From an uncultured Clostridia bacterium (GTDB lineage Bacteria; Bacillota; Clostridia; Christensenellales; Borkfalkiaceae), in contig CALVUC010000011.1 of NCBI GenBank assembly GCA_944363395.1, positions 1 to 45,512 on the forward strand: 45,512 nt of DNA. The letters run 5' to 3'. Under the pieces are notes generated by a model that saw only the letters and a program-made list of their open reading frames with translations, made no database searches and was not told the origin of the DNA. Made by a program: the position numbers and the translations under genes. Each line of letters begins with the position of its first letter. The stretch's first letter is position 1. Positions 1 to 9,888 of the stretch are shown here, one piece after another.

Positions 1-34
1 GCCGTCGGCTCCCGCTGTTGTATGAGATCATGTC

Positions 35-2683
35 TTACTTTCTCTTCGGGCGCATCTGAAGATAATAGGCGACGCCGAAAATGATGATGCCGAGATAGGC
101 GATGACGGGAATGATGACCCACGACGCCAATGCGATCGGCGCGTTGAAGTCAACGCGCGCCGCGAGGGCGATGATGAGCGTCACGATCACCAACAGGATA
201 TAGGCGATACAGACGTTCAGAACGATCGGTCCCGTCTTACGCAGCGATCTTGCGCCGTAACGGTTGGCGTAGGCGAGCCCCGTCACGAGCAGCACCGCAA
301 ACCCGACGCCCCAAAGAAGATAGGGGTAGAAGGCGGGGAGCGCAACGCTTGCCGAAAGTCCGAGGAGAACGGCGCCCATCGCCACGAGGAAGGCGCAGAA
401 TGCGATCCCGCTCAGAAAGAGCGCTTTTCCCTTGTTGACGAGGCTTTCGGTCTCCTGTTCAAACCGCCCGGGTTTGCCGCCCGACGTCTGGATGCGGATG
501 CCGTCTTTTTCGGCGCGCGTCTGCAGGTCGGTAAAATCGATGCCGTCGAGCGAACGCGCATTGGATTGCGCGGGAACGGCGTTCTCGGGACCGACGGCGT
601 TGGAGTACATCTTGTAGACGATGCTCCTGTAATCCTGCGGCGGCTCGTCCGCATTGCTTCCCTGCGGCGGAGCGGGCTTGTTGTAATGAGAATAGTCTCC
701 GCGCGCAGCGGCACGGGAAGAGGGGGTGTTGAGCAGATCGAGGTAATTGCGCTGCAGGAGCGCGTGCTCCTGTCTGCGGTAGATCTCTTCCTGCTCGGCG
801 ATGATGCGCTCTTCCTGCGCTTTGAGCTCTGCCTCGTGTCTGGCGCGTTCCTGCGCGAGCACGTTTTCGAGATGATTGTTGTAGTTGTTGCGTTCTGCCG
901 CGATCGCCGATTCGGAGCGGTGGCGTTCGGTCTCGAGCAAAAATTCGTTGCGCTGACGCTCGTCCTCGAGCGCCGCCTCCGACCGCTTCTTTTCATCTTC
1001 CAAAAGAGCTTCGGCGCGCTTGCGCTCCTCTTCGAGCTGCGCTTCGGACGACTTCTTCTGTTCTTCGAGCTGTTGCGAAAGTTCGTCCTTTTCCTGCTCG
1101 AGCTGCGCGATCTTTTCGCGCTGTTCCTCCGCTTCCGGGTTGATGAGCCGTTCGTCGGCAAGGCGCTGCGCTTCTTCCAGCGCCGCTTCGTTTTCCTGCA
1201 GCCGGTATTCGAGAGAGGCGATCTGCGCGCGGAGCGCTTCTTCCTGTTCGGTCGCCTCGCGCTCGGTCTGTTGCTCGAGGGCGAGACGCTGTTCCTCCAC
1301 TTCCTGCGCGCGCGCGTCAAGTTCCTGTTCGCGGCGGGCATTTTCCTGCGAGAGCGTTTCGCTGCGGGCATCCAGTTCGCTGCGGCGCTGGGCGAGCGCC
1401 TGTTCGCGTGCGCCGATCTCCCGTTCGCGCCAATCGTATTCCTTCAAAAGGAGTGCGTTCCGTTCATCCAGTTCGCTGCGTTTGCGGACGAGCGCCTGTT
1501 CGCGCGCGGCGAGCTCCTGTTCTCTCCAGTCGCGTTCGCGCAGATATTGCTCCGTACGGGTGCGCATCTCCTCGTCGAGGGCGGCGCGCTGGTCGGCGAA
1601 CGCCTGCAGCGTCTGCGTCTCGAGAGCGGTGCGCTGCTCGCTGAGCGCTTCAGCGCTCCGCTCTTCCAGCTCCGCCTGTCTTTGTCCGAGTTCCTCTTCG
1701 CGTGCGGCGAGCGCCTGTTCGCGCTCGTCCTGCGCGCGCGTCACGCTCTCCGAGCGGCTCTCAAAGGCGCGGCGCTGTTCGCCGAGCGCCTGTTCGCGTG
1801 CGGAAAGTTCCTGCTCGCGCCAGCCGTATTCCTTTTGCAGCGCTTCGCTGCGTGCCGCCGCCTCGCCGATCTCCTTTTCGCGTGCGGTAAGCGCTTCCTC
1901 CCGCGCGGCAAAGCTGCGCTCGGCATCCTCGTTGGTGAGGCGCTGCCGTTCGACTGCCTTTTCGCGTGCGGCGAGCGCCTGTTCGCGCTCGTCCTGCGCG
2001 CGCGTCATGCTCTCCGAGCGGCTCTCAAATGCCTGACGCTGTTCGCCGAGCGCCTGTTCGCGTGCGGCAAGCTCCTGTTCGCGCCAGTCATATTCTTTTG
2101 CCAGCTCCTCGGAACGGGAGCGCATCTCTTCGTCGAAGGCGGCGCGCTGTTCGTTGAGTTTCTCCTGATAACTCTCTTCGATCTGATCGAATTCATCGTC
2201 GTCGAAAGAGGGGAGATAGTCGACTTCCTCCTCTCCGCCTTCGCCGCGCGGCACACGGGAAGTGGAGTTTTTGAGGACGCGCATATTGACGAGAGAGGGA
2301 GCGGGGTTGGAGAAGTCAAAGTCCTTGTCCGAGATGAGACTGTCGATGACGGTGCGCGAATATTCCCATTCCGACTGGTTCTGTTCGGAAATGGCTTTTC
2401 CCGCTTCGGTCAGGCTGAAATACTTTCTCCTGCCGCCGCCGACGGAGCCGCCCCAGTAGGAGGTGACGTAGCCGTCCTTTTCAAGACGCTTCAGTGCGCT
2501 GTAGAGGGAGGGCTGTTTCAAGGAATACTGTCCGTGGCTCTTGCGTTCGATCTCGGCGATGATCTCATAGCCGTACTTGTCGCCGTCGTAGAGGGCGCGT
2601 AGGATGATGGTGTTGATGTGACCGCGGATGAGGTCGGAACTGACCGTCTTTTCGCTATGGTCTGTCTGTACAGCGTCGTCCAT
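35..2683 (-). CDS. PadR-family regulator fused to a long coiled coil and four membrane segments
   Basis: 882 aa. Residues about 20-97 read as a PadR winged helix-turn-helix (GYEIIAEIERKS, then PSLYSALKRLEKDGYV and a GGGRRKYFSLTEAGK wing). Residues about 165-650 are almost pure heptad-like Arg/Glu/Gln/Ala sequence with repeated REQELAAREQALGEQR units, a very long coiled coil. From about residue 753 there are four hydrophobic segments (about 755-776, 784-806, 820-841, 850-874) and a basic tail. Ordinary PadR proteins have about 110-200 residues, so this is a large fusion. The start is supported by AAGGAG six bases upstream and a consensus promoter before it. Inference: a membrane-anchored DNA-binding protein, perhaps sensing envelope state or tethering DNA. 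The DNA-binding domain call is firm; the physiological role is unknown. Confidence 0.85.
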   Translation of the reverse strand: MDDAVQTDHSEKTVSSDLIRGHINTIILRALYDGDKYGYEIIAEIERKSHGQYSLKQPSLYSALKRLEKDGYVTSYWGGSVGGGRRKYFSLTEAGKAISEQNQSEWEYSRTVIDSLISDKDFDFSNPAPSLVNMRVLKNSTSRVPRGEGGEEEVDYLPSFDDDEFDQIEESYQEKLNEQRAAFDEEMRSRSEELAKEYDWREQELAAREQALGEQRQAFESRSESMTRAQDEREQALAAREKAVERQRLTNEDAERSFAAREEALTAREKEIGEAAARSEALQKEYGWREQELSAREQALGEQRRAFESRSESVTRAQDEREQALAAREEELGQRQAELEERSAEALSEQRTALETQTLQAFADQRAALDEEMRTRTEQYLRERDWREQELAAREQALVRKRSELDERNALLLKEYDWREREIGAREQALAQRRSELDARSETLSQENARREQELDARAQEVEEQRLALEQQTEREATEQEEALRAQIASLEYRLQENEAALEEAQRLADERLINPEAEEQREKIAQLEQEKDELSQQLEEQKKSSEAQLEEERKRAEALLEDEKKRSEAALEDERQRNEFLLETERHRSESAIAAERNNYNNHLENVLAQERARHEAELKAQEERIIAEQEEIYRRQEHALLQRNYLDLLNTPSSRAAARGDYSHYNKPAPPQGSNADEPPQDYRSIVYKMYSNAVGPENAVPAQSNARSLDGIDFTDLQTRAEKDGIRIQTSGGKPGRFEQETESLVNKGKALFLSGIAFCAFLVAMGAVLLGLSASVALPAFYPYLLWGVGFAVLLVTGLAYANRYGARSLRKTGPIVLNVCIAYILLVIVTLIIALAARVDFNAPIALASWVIIPVIAYLGIIIFGVAYYLQMRPKRK
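1697..2099 (-). repeat. In-frame imperfect direct repeat within the coiled-coil coding region
   Basis: Two near-identical segments of roughly 135 bp (about 1697-1835 and 1961-2099) lie 264 bp apart, exactly 88 codons. Both encode WREQEL(A/S)AREQALGEQR followed by AFESRSES and TRAQDEREQALAARE. Shorter degenerate copies of the same unit continue to about 1380. This looks like internal duplication that lengthened the coiled coil. Confidence 0.8.
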
Positions 2684-2706
2684 ATCCTGCTCCTTGTTTT
2701 TTCACT

Positions 2707-2735
2707 ATTATACAATATCCGACAGATTTTGTCAA
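2707..2735 (-). promoter_or_regulatory. Sigma-A promoter of the PadR-fusion gene
   Basis: On the minus strand TTGACA (2735-2730) and TATAAT (2712-2707) are separated by exactly 17 bp, a perfect consensus. The start codon at 2683 follows with AAGGAG between. Confidence 0.85.
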
Positions 2736-2744
2736 TATCCAAAG

Positions 2745-2760
2745 TACTATGTCAGACATA
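2745..2760. promoter_or_regulatory. Palindromic site, candidate PadR operator
   Basis: TACTATGTCAGACATA contains the perfect inverted repeat TATGTC-A-GACATA (2748-2760), centred about 20 bp upstream of the -35 box of the PadR-fusion gene. PadR-family operators are typically ATGT...ACAT palindromes, so autoregulation is plausible. The same 16 bases recur at 26892-26907, and a one-mismatch core lies in the palindrome at 14129-14167. Confidence 0.55.
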
Positions 2761-2819
2761 ATTTTATAAAATTTTGTACATTCGTCATATTTTTGACCAT
2801 ATTTCCGTATGGTAAACGG

Positions 2820-3959
2820 ATGGGGACGGTTCGGGCGGTGTTCTTTCTCGTCGGCATGACGGCGGGCGCAGGGTTTTTGACGGGCGCGGAGCTTGTCCGT
2901 TTTTTCGGAAATCCGGGGACGGCGTTTTTGTTCGCCTGTCTCCTGACGGCGGCGGGGAACGCCTTTTTTCTCTGTCTGGGCAGAAAATACGGCGGCTGCA
3001 AGAGGGCTGTCCGCGCTCTGTTTCCGCGCGGCGGGGACGCCGTCTCCTGCGCGCTCTTTGCCGTCTCCTTTGTTCCGTGCGCGGGGATGCTCGCCGTGCT
3101 CGACGCGCTGCTTCCGACCTATGCGCCACTCCCTTCTCTTGCGGGGCTCGCCGCGGTGACCCTCGTCCTTGCGCGCGGGCTGAGGGGCGTGGGAACGTTC
3201 AGCGCGGCAGTCGTTCCTTTTTTGCTCATGCTCGTCGTCGGGACGGGAAAGCTCGGCGTACCCTTTGCCGCGGGAGGGGGCGCGGGGAGCGCGCTCGTCT
3301 ATGCGGGGATGAACGCGGCGTTTTCGGCGCCCGCTCTCATGGATGCGGGCGGGTCGGTGCGCCGTCCGCTGACGGCGTCGCTTTGCGCCGCCGCCGTCCT
3401 GTTTGTCTGCGGGACTTGCATTCTCGGCGGCATCGGGGCGGCGTCCGATCCCGTCATGCCCTATCTTTCCGTCGTCGGGGCGAGGCGGGTGTATACCGTC
3501 GGCGTTGCCTGCTCCGTCCTGACGTCGCTCTCTTCGGCGCTCTTTCCGCTGTTTTCGGCGTGCAGGCGGCTCGGGAACAAGAGACATACCGCAAGGGCAT
3601 TCGTGCTCCTTGCGGTATTCGTGCTCTCGCGCGTCGGCATGGAAAACGTTGTCGGCGTCTTTTATCCCGCCGCGGGCATTGCGGGGATGCTCTTTTTATG
3701 CGTCTGTGTTCTTGACGAGTATCTTTTCCAGCAGTACCACAAGGGCGTACATCCCCGCCGCAAGCAGACAGAGAAGAAAGGTCGCGCTCATCACGAGGTC
3801 GAGTTTGAAGACCTGCCCGCCGTAGACGATGAGATATCCGAGCCCCGCGCGCGAGACGATGTATTCGCCCATGATGGAGCCGATCCACGCCATGCCGACG
3901 TTGATCTTGAGCATGGAGATGACGGCGGGATAGGCGGAAGGAAGGACGAGTTTTTGTAA
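2820..3959 (+). CDS. YkvI-like polytopic membrane protein with antisense-derived C-terminus
   Basis: 379 aa from the ATG at 2820. It opens with a hydrophobic segment containing MTAGAGFLTGAELVRFF, resembling the GAGFATGxE signature of YkvI-type proteins (APC-superfamily-like membrane proteins of unknown substrate). Hydrophobic segments continue to about residue 300. From about residue 292 the frame runs antisense through the ABC permease gene and stops only at 3957-3959. Those last ~88 residues are hydrophilic and low in complexity, unlike a membrane protein end. No good ribosome binding site precedes the start. Either the native stop was lost, giving a 264-bp tail-to-tail overlap, or there is a frameshift near 3700: a TGA at 3713 lies out of frame close to where such a protein would end. 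Family assignment is moderate; function unknown. Confidence 0.6.
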   Translation: MGTVRAVFFLVGMTAGAGFLTGAELVRFFGNPGTAFLFACLLTAAGNAFFLCLGRKYGGCKRAVRALFPRGGDAVSCALFAVSFVPCAGMLAVLDALLPTYAPLPSLAGLAAVTLVLARGLRGVGTFSAAVVPFLLMLVVGTGKLGVPFAAGGGAGSALVYAGMNAAFSAPALMDAGGSVRRPLTASLCAAAVLFVCGTCILGGIGAASDPVMPYLSVVGARRVYTVGVACSVLTSLSSALFPLFSACRRLGNKRHTARAFVLLAVFVLSRVGMENVVGVFYPAAGIAGMLFLCVCVLDEYLFQQYHKGVHPRRKQTEKKGRAHHEVEFEDLPAVDDEISEPRARDDVFAHDGADPRHADVDLEHGDDGGIGGRKDEFL

Positions 3960-4505
3960 GATCTGCGCCTTGCTTGCGCCCATCGAGCGCATCAGGAGCA
4001 GCTTCCCGGGGTCGGTCGCGATAAAGGCGGAGAGGACGTGCATGATCGCCACGATGAGTCCCACGAGGATGGTCATAAAGACGATCGCCTCGCTTCCTGT
4101 GCCGAACCATATGATGATGAGCGGTCCCAATGCGATCTTCGGAAGGGCGTTGAGCACGACGATGTACGGCTCGAGTACGCGTCGCAGCGTCTCGCTCCAC
4201 CAGAGGACGAGCGCCACCGCAAAGCCGAGCACGACGGCAGCCGCAAAGCCCGCGAGCGTCTCCCACAGCGTGACGCCGATGTGATAGAAGAGGCTTCCGT
4301 CCGCGGCGAGAGAGGCGATCGTCGCCGCGATGCGGGAAGGGGAGCTCATGATGAACGGGTCGACCCAGCCGCAGGCGGTGACGAGTTCCCACAGTCCCAA
4401 AAGAAGGGCGAGAACGCCCAGCCGCAGGACCTGAACGAGGATGAGACGCTGTTTTCTGCGCCGCAGGAAGGATGCGTGTTCCTTGGAATAAAGCGTGTGT
4501 TTCAT
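3696..4505 (-). CDS. ABC transporter permease, SsuC/TauC/ThiX type
   Basis: 269 aa inner-membrane permease of the BPD_transp_1 fold with about six membrane segments. The EAA-type cytoplasmic loop is visible as RSMGASKAQILQKLVLPSAYP. The ATG at 4505 overlaps the stop of the ATPase gene (ATGA) and has GGAGG 10 bases upstream. A TTG 18 bases further up would place that Shine-Dalgarno inside the gene, so I rejected it. It is the third gene of a substrate-binding protein, ATPase, permease operon. Substrate is not readable from the permease; the binding-protein family suggests a small organic molecule such as a pyrimidine or sulfonate. The 3' end overlaps the oppositely oriented YkvI-like frame. 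Confidence 0.88.
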   Translation of the reverse strand: MKHTLYSKEHASFLRRRKQRLILVQVLRLGVLALLLGLWELVTACGWVDPFIMSSPSRIAATIASLAADGSLFYHIGVTLWETLAGFAAAVVLGFAVALVLWWSETLRRVLEPYIVVLNALPKIALGPLIIIWFGTGSEAIVFMTILVGLIVAIMHVLSAFIATDPGKLLLMRSMGASKAQILQKLVLPSAYPAVISMLKINVGMAWIGSIMGEYIVSRAGLGYLIVYGGQVFKLDLVMSATFLLCLLAAGMYALVVLLEKILVKNTDA

Positions 4506-5227
4506 GCGTTGAGTTCCCTCCAAAGCAGTTCAAACCATTTGGAGAAGGCGGGCAGTTCCCGCCGTTTGAGCGGAGGAACGCCGTCGAAATCGAGCGTATG
4601 CGTGTGCAGGACGCGGGCGGGACGGGCGGAGAGGACGAGCACCCGGTCGGCGACGGAGATCGCCTCGGAGATGTCGTGCGTGATGAGGAGCGCCGTCTTT
4701 TGCTCGCTGCGGATGATGGCGGCGACGTCGTTGCAGACGGTGAGGCGGGTCTGATAGTCGAGCGCGGAGAAGGGTTCGTCGAGCAGCAGGATGTCGGGAT
4801 CGGTCGCGAGCGTGCGGATGAGCGCCGCGCGCTGCCGCATCCCTCCCGAAAGCTGCGCGGGATAGCTTTTCAAAAAGTCTTTGAGCCCGTATTTTTCGGC
4901 GAGGGCGCAGACGCGCGCCCTCGCTTCGGGCTTCTTATGCCCTACCTCCAGCGGGAGGAAGAGATTTTTTTCGATCGTACGCCAGGGGAACAGCTCATCC
5001 CGCTGCAGCATATAGCCGCAGGTCCCGCCGCACAGGACTTCTCCTTCGGATGGGACGAGCAGTCCCGCCGCGAGCGACAAGAGGGTGGTCTTGCCGCAGC
5101 CGGACGGACCGATGATGGCGACGAAATCTCCGCGCTCCACCGAAAAAGACAGTCCCTGCGCCGCGGTGAGTTCGCCGCGTACGGTATGATAGGTATATCC
5201 GACGTTTCGGAAGGTGAGGATCTCCAT
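4502..5227 (-). CDS. ABC transporter ATP-binding protein, SsuB/TauB/ThiZ type
   Basis: 241 aa, normal length for the family. Visible motifs: Walker A GPSGCGKT (40-47), Q-loop in MLQRDELFPW (about 73-82), signature LSGGMRQR (126-133), Walker B ILLLDEP (146-152) and the switch histidine in ITHD (H184). It powers import through the adjacent permease. AAGGAG sits four bases before the ATG, 24 bp after the stop of the binding-protein gene, and the 3' end overlaps the permease start by four bases. The closest functional groups are nitrate/sulfonate/taurine and hydroxymethylpyrimidine importers; sequence alone does not separate them. Confidence 0.92.
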   Translation of the reverse strand: MEILTFRNVGYTYHTVRGELTAAQGLSFSVERGDFVAIIGPSGCGKTTLLSLAAGLLVPSEGEVLCGGTCGYMLQRDELFPWRTIEKNLFLPLEVGHKKPEARARVCALAEKYGLKDFLKSYPAQLSGGMRQRAALIRTLATDPDILLLDEPFSALDYQTRLTVCNDVAAIIRSEQKTALLITHDISEAISVADRVLVLSARPARVLHTHTLDFDGVPPLKRRELPAFSKWFELLWRELNA

Positions 5228-5251
5228 GGTGCTCCTTTTGTAAACGGAAGG

Positions 5252-6253
5252 TCATTGCAGCGCCGCGTACACTTCCCTGACATAGGAATTGTCGACGAGC
5301 GCGGCAAAGTCGGCGCGGCGCTCGAGTTCGCCCGCGCTTTCGATGATGTCCTGCAGGCGTTCAAAACTCTCTTCGGTCATTGCCATATCGCTCACCCAGG
5401 CGTCGATGGAGCGGTAACTCGTGACGCTGACGGCGAGCGAAGCGGCGGACGTGGAGGGGAAGTAGTCGACGAGATGTTCCGCGACGACGGACGCGTCCTC
5501 CGTCTGCGCATATCGTACGCCGCGCAGCAGGGCGCGCAGGAATGCTTTGGCGGTCTCTTCGTTCTCGTCCAGCCACGAGCGCTTTGCGATATAACTCGTG
5601 TAGGGGACTTCGCCGCCCGCTTCCCCGACCGCCGCGACGATATAGCCCTTTCCCGCCGCCTCATATTCGGATGCGGTCGGTTCGAACATCGTGCAGTAAT
5701 CGGCGGTGCCCGCTTCGAAGGCGCCCGTCATCAGGTTGAACGCGACGTCGAAGTTGAGATGAATGTCCGCGTCGGTGAAGCCGTGTTCGCGCAGGATGTA
5801 TTCAAAGGTCATGGCGGGGACGCCGCCCTTCCTGCCTGCCAGGATCTCTTTGCCTTTGAGGCTCTCCCAGGTGAAGTCCGGCTCGTCGGTGCGCGAGACA
5901 AGAAAGGAGCCGTCGCGCTTCGTGAGCTGTCCGAACACGGTGGGGACGTCGTTGGACCCGCCGAGCAGCACATAGATCGCCGCTTCGGGGCCGCAGAAGC
6001 CGATATCCGCGTCGCCTGAGAGTACCGCAGCCATCACGGCGTCTGCGCCGCCGCCGTTGGTGAGTTCGATCTCGATGCCCTCTTCTGCGAAGTAGCCGAG
6101 GGCGTCGGCGAGGTACATGGGTGCATAGAAGACGGAGTGCGTCACTTCGTTGATCTTCAGGGTCGTGACGCCCTCCTGTTCGTTGCCGCCGCAGGCGGAA
6201 AGGGGGAGGAGGGCGAAGAGCGCCGCTCCGAGAGTTGCCAAGAGTTTTTTCAT
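5252..6253 (-). CDS. ABC transporter substrate-binding lipoprotein, NMT1/THI5-SsuA family
   Basis: 333 aa. The N-terminus is a lipoprotein signal: MKK, a hydrophobic stretch, then the lipobox LSAC with the modified cysteine at residue 21. The mature part matches the NMT1/THI5-like periplasmic-binding fold (KINEVTHSVFYAPMYLADAL, YFAEEGIEIE, SGDADIGFCGPEAAIY), used for HMP, riboflavin, sulfonates or taurine. ACGGAG lies seven bases before the ATG. The same frame stays open for almost 3 kb upstream across valS in antisense, but the signal peptide and ribosome site fix the start here. No TPP riboswitch precedes it; only about 55 bp separate it from the divergent valS promoter. A thiamine-precursor role is suggested by family and the nearby thi operon, not shown. 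Confidence 0.88.
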   Translation of the reverse strand: MKKLLATLGAALFALLPLSACGGNEQEGVTTLKINEVTHSVFYAPMYLADALGYFAEEGIEIELTNGGGADAVMAAVLSGDADIGFCGPEAAIYVLLGGSNDVPTVFGQLTKRDGSFLVSRTDEPDFTWESLKGKEILAGRKGGVPAMTFEYILREHGFTDADIHLNFDVAFNLMTGAFEAGTADYCTMFEPTASEYEAAGKGYIVAAVGEAGGEVPYTSYIAKRSWLDENEETAKAFLRALLRGVRYAQTEDASVVAEHLVDYFPSTSAASLAVSVTSYRSIDAWVSDMAMTEESFERLQDIIESAGELERRADFAALVDNSYVREVYAALQ

Positions 6254-6307
6254 GATCTGCTCCGTAAATTTTAAGGAATAATATATCCTATGAGCAAGGC
6301 GGAATAA

Positions 6308-6336
6308 TTGACAACGGCTGCAAAATGTTCTATAAT
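6308..6336 (+). promoter_or_regulatory. Sigma-A promoter of valS
   Basis: TTGACA (6308-6313), 17-bp spacer, TATAAT (6331-6336). The opposite strand of the same -35 box gives TTGTCA, followed 18 bp later by TAGGAT, a weaker candidate promoter for the divergent binding-protein gene. Confidence 0.85.
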
Positions 6337-6418
6337 GAGAAACTGTATAAAATGCCATAAAGCGCGCTTTTCCGTGAAGAAAAGTGCGAAATATATGTAT
6401 TGCAGGACAAAGACAGAC

Positions 6419-9049
<2,631 letters not shown>

Positions 9050-9053
9050 AAAT

Positions 9054-9077
9054 AGCCCGCGGATGCGGGCTTTTTTT
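9054..9077 (+). terminator. Intrinsic terminator of valS
   Basis: AGCCCGC (9054-9060), loop GGAT, GCGGGCT (9065-9071), then T7. It begins five bases after the valS stop. Confidence 0.9.
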
Positions 9078-9148
9078 CCAGCGGAAAAGGGGAAAGGCGA
9101 CAAGGGAAAGTTTTTTTTCGCGCACGGGAAAAAATTGTGTCCAAACAG

Positions 9149-9177
9149 TTGACATCCTCTTGCAAATTTGATAAAAT
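9149..9177 (+). promoter_or_regulatory. Sigma-A promoter of rex-adhE
   Basis: TTGACA (9149-9154), 17-bp spacer, TAAAAT (9172-9177). Confidence 0.8.
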
Positions 9178-9181
9178 AAGA

Positions 9182-9201
9182 ATCGATAAAAAAATATCGA
9201 T
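9182..9201. promoter_or_regulatory. 20-bp palindrome in the rex leader
   Basis: ATCGATA (9182-9188), six A, TATCGAT (9195-9201): perfect 7-bp arms lying where transcription should begin, between the -10 box and the GGGAGG of rex. The position suits a repressor operator. It does not match the usual Rex box (TTGTTAA...TTAACAA), so the binder is unknown. Confidence 0.4.
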
Positions 9202-9220
9202 ATGTGCGACGGGAGGAACG

Positions 9221-9841
9221 ATGGCGACAGCGGAAAATGCAGTATCCAAAGCGACGTTCTCCCGCGTGCCCGCCTACCTCAGGTATCTCAAAGGGGAGGC
9301 GGGGAAGGGCGTCGAGTATGTCTCCTCCGCGGCGATCGCCAAGGACATGGGGCTTTCGGCGGTCGGCGTCAGAAAGGATCTCGCGCTCATTTCATCCCGT
9401 CCCGGGAAGCCGCGGTTCGGATTCGAAGTGCGCAGGCTTATCGCCGATATCGAGAAGTTTTTAGGGTACGACCGCTGGACGAACGCCGTCATCATCGGTG
9501 CGGGCGGGCTGGGGCGTGCCATCCTCAGTTACGAGGGGTTTGAAAATTACGGCATCCACGTCATCGCGGCGTTCGATAATGCGCCTGCAAAGATCGGCGC
9601 GGTCGGAGGGAAACCCGTCTATCCGATGGAGCGCCTCGGCGACGTCGTCAAACGCAGCGGCGTCAAGGTCTGCATCCTTACGGTGCCGCGCAGCGCGGCG
9701 CAGGAGGCGTGCGACAGGGCGGTGGAGACCGGAATTTCCGCCATCCTCAGTTTTGCGCCCGTCCATCTGCGTGTCCCCGACGGGGTCACGGTCAAATACG
9801 AAGATCTTGCGGTCTCGCTCGCAGAACTCTGCGGCGCATGA
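9221..9841 (+). CDS. rex: Redox-sensing transcriptional repressor Rex
   Basis: 206 aa. The N-terminal winged helix (about 10-75, with SRVPAYLRYLKGEAGKGVEYVSS cut here as SRVPAYLRYL and GLSAVGVRKDLALI) is followed by a Rossmann domain that binds NAD(H) through GAGGLGRAI (93-101). Rex senses the NADH/NAD+ ratio and represses fermentation genes when NAD+ is high. Its position 47 bp before adhE with no terminator between suggests a rex-adhE transcript and likely autoregulation. The start is fixed by GGGAGGAACG just upstream. I could not find a canonical Rex operator in the promoter. Confidence 0.95.
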   Translation: MATAENAVSKATFSRVPAYLRYLKGEAGKGVEYVSSAAIAKDMGLSAVGVRKDLALISSRPGKPRFGFEVRRLIADIEKFLGYDRWTNAVIIGAGGLGRAILSYEGFENYGIHVIAAFDNAPAKIGAVGGKPVYPMERLGDVVKRSGVKVCILTVPRSAAQEACDRAVETGISAILSFAPVHLRVPDGVTVKYEDLAVSLAELCGA

Positions 9842-9888
9842 CCGTCGGTCGGCAATAAAGTACGGAAAAAATTATATGGAGGTCGGTT

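Noticed and set aside
1380-2099. CRISPR-like or satellite array
   Set aside because: Repeats are in frame, imperfect, and encode a heptad pattern; no regular unique spacers and no cas genes.
566-2602. 678-codon plus-strand frame antisense to the PadR-fusion gene
   Set aside because: Low-complexity complement of the Arg/Glu repeats; no ribosome site, promoter or recognisable domain.
6254-6310. TPP riboswitch upstream of the ABC importer
   Set aside because: The gap is too short and has no THI-element core, so thiamine control of this operon is not supported.
6337-6418. T-box riboswitch upstream of valS
   Set aside because: Leader is only about 80 nt and lacks the T-box core.
9120-9200. Canonical Rex operator (TTGTTAA...TTAACAA)
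   Set aside because: TTGTG at 9135 has no symmetric partner; only the unrelated ATCGATA palindrome is present.
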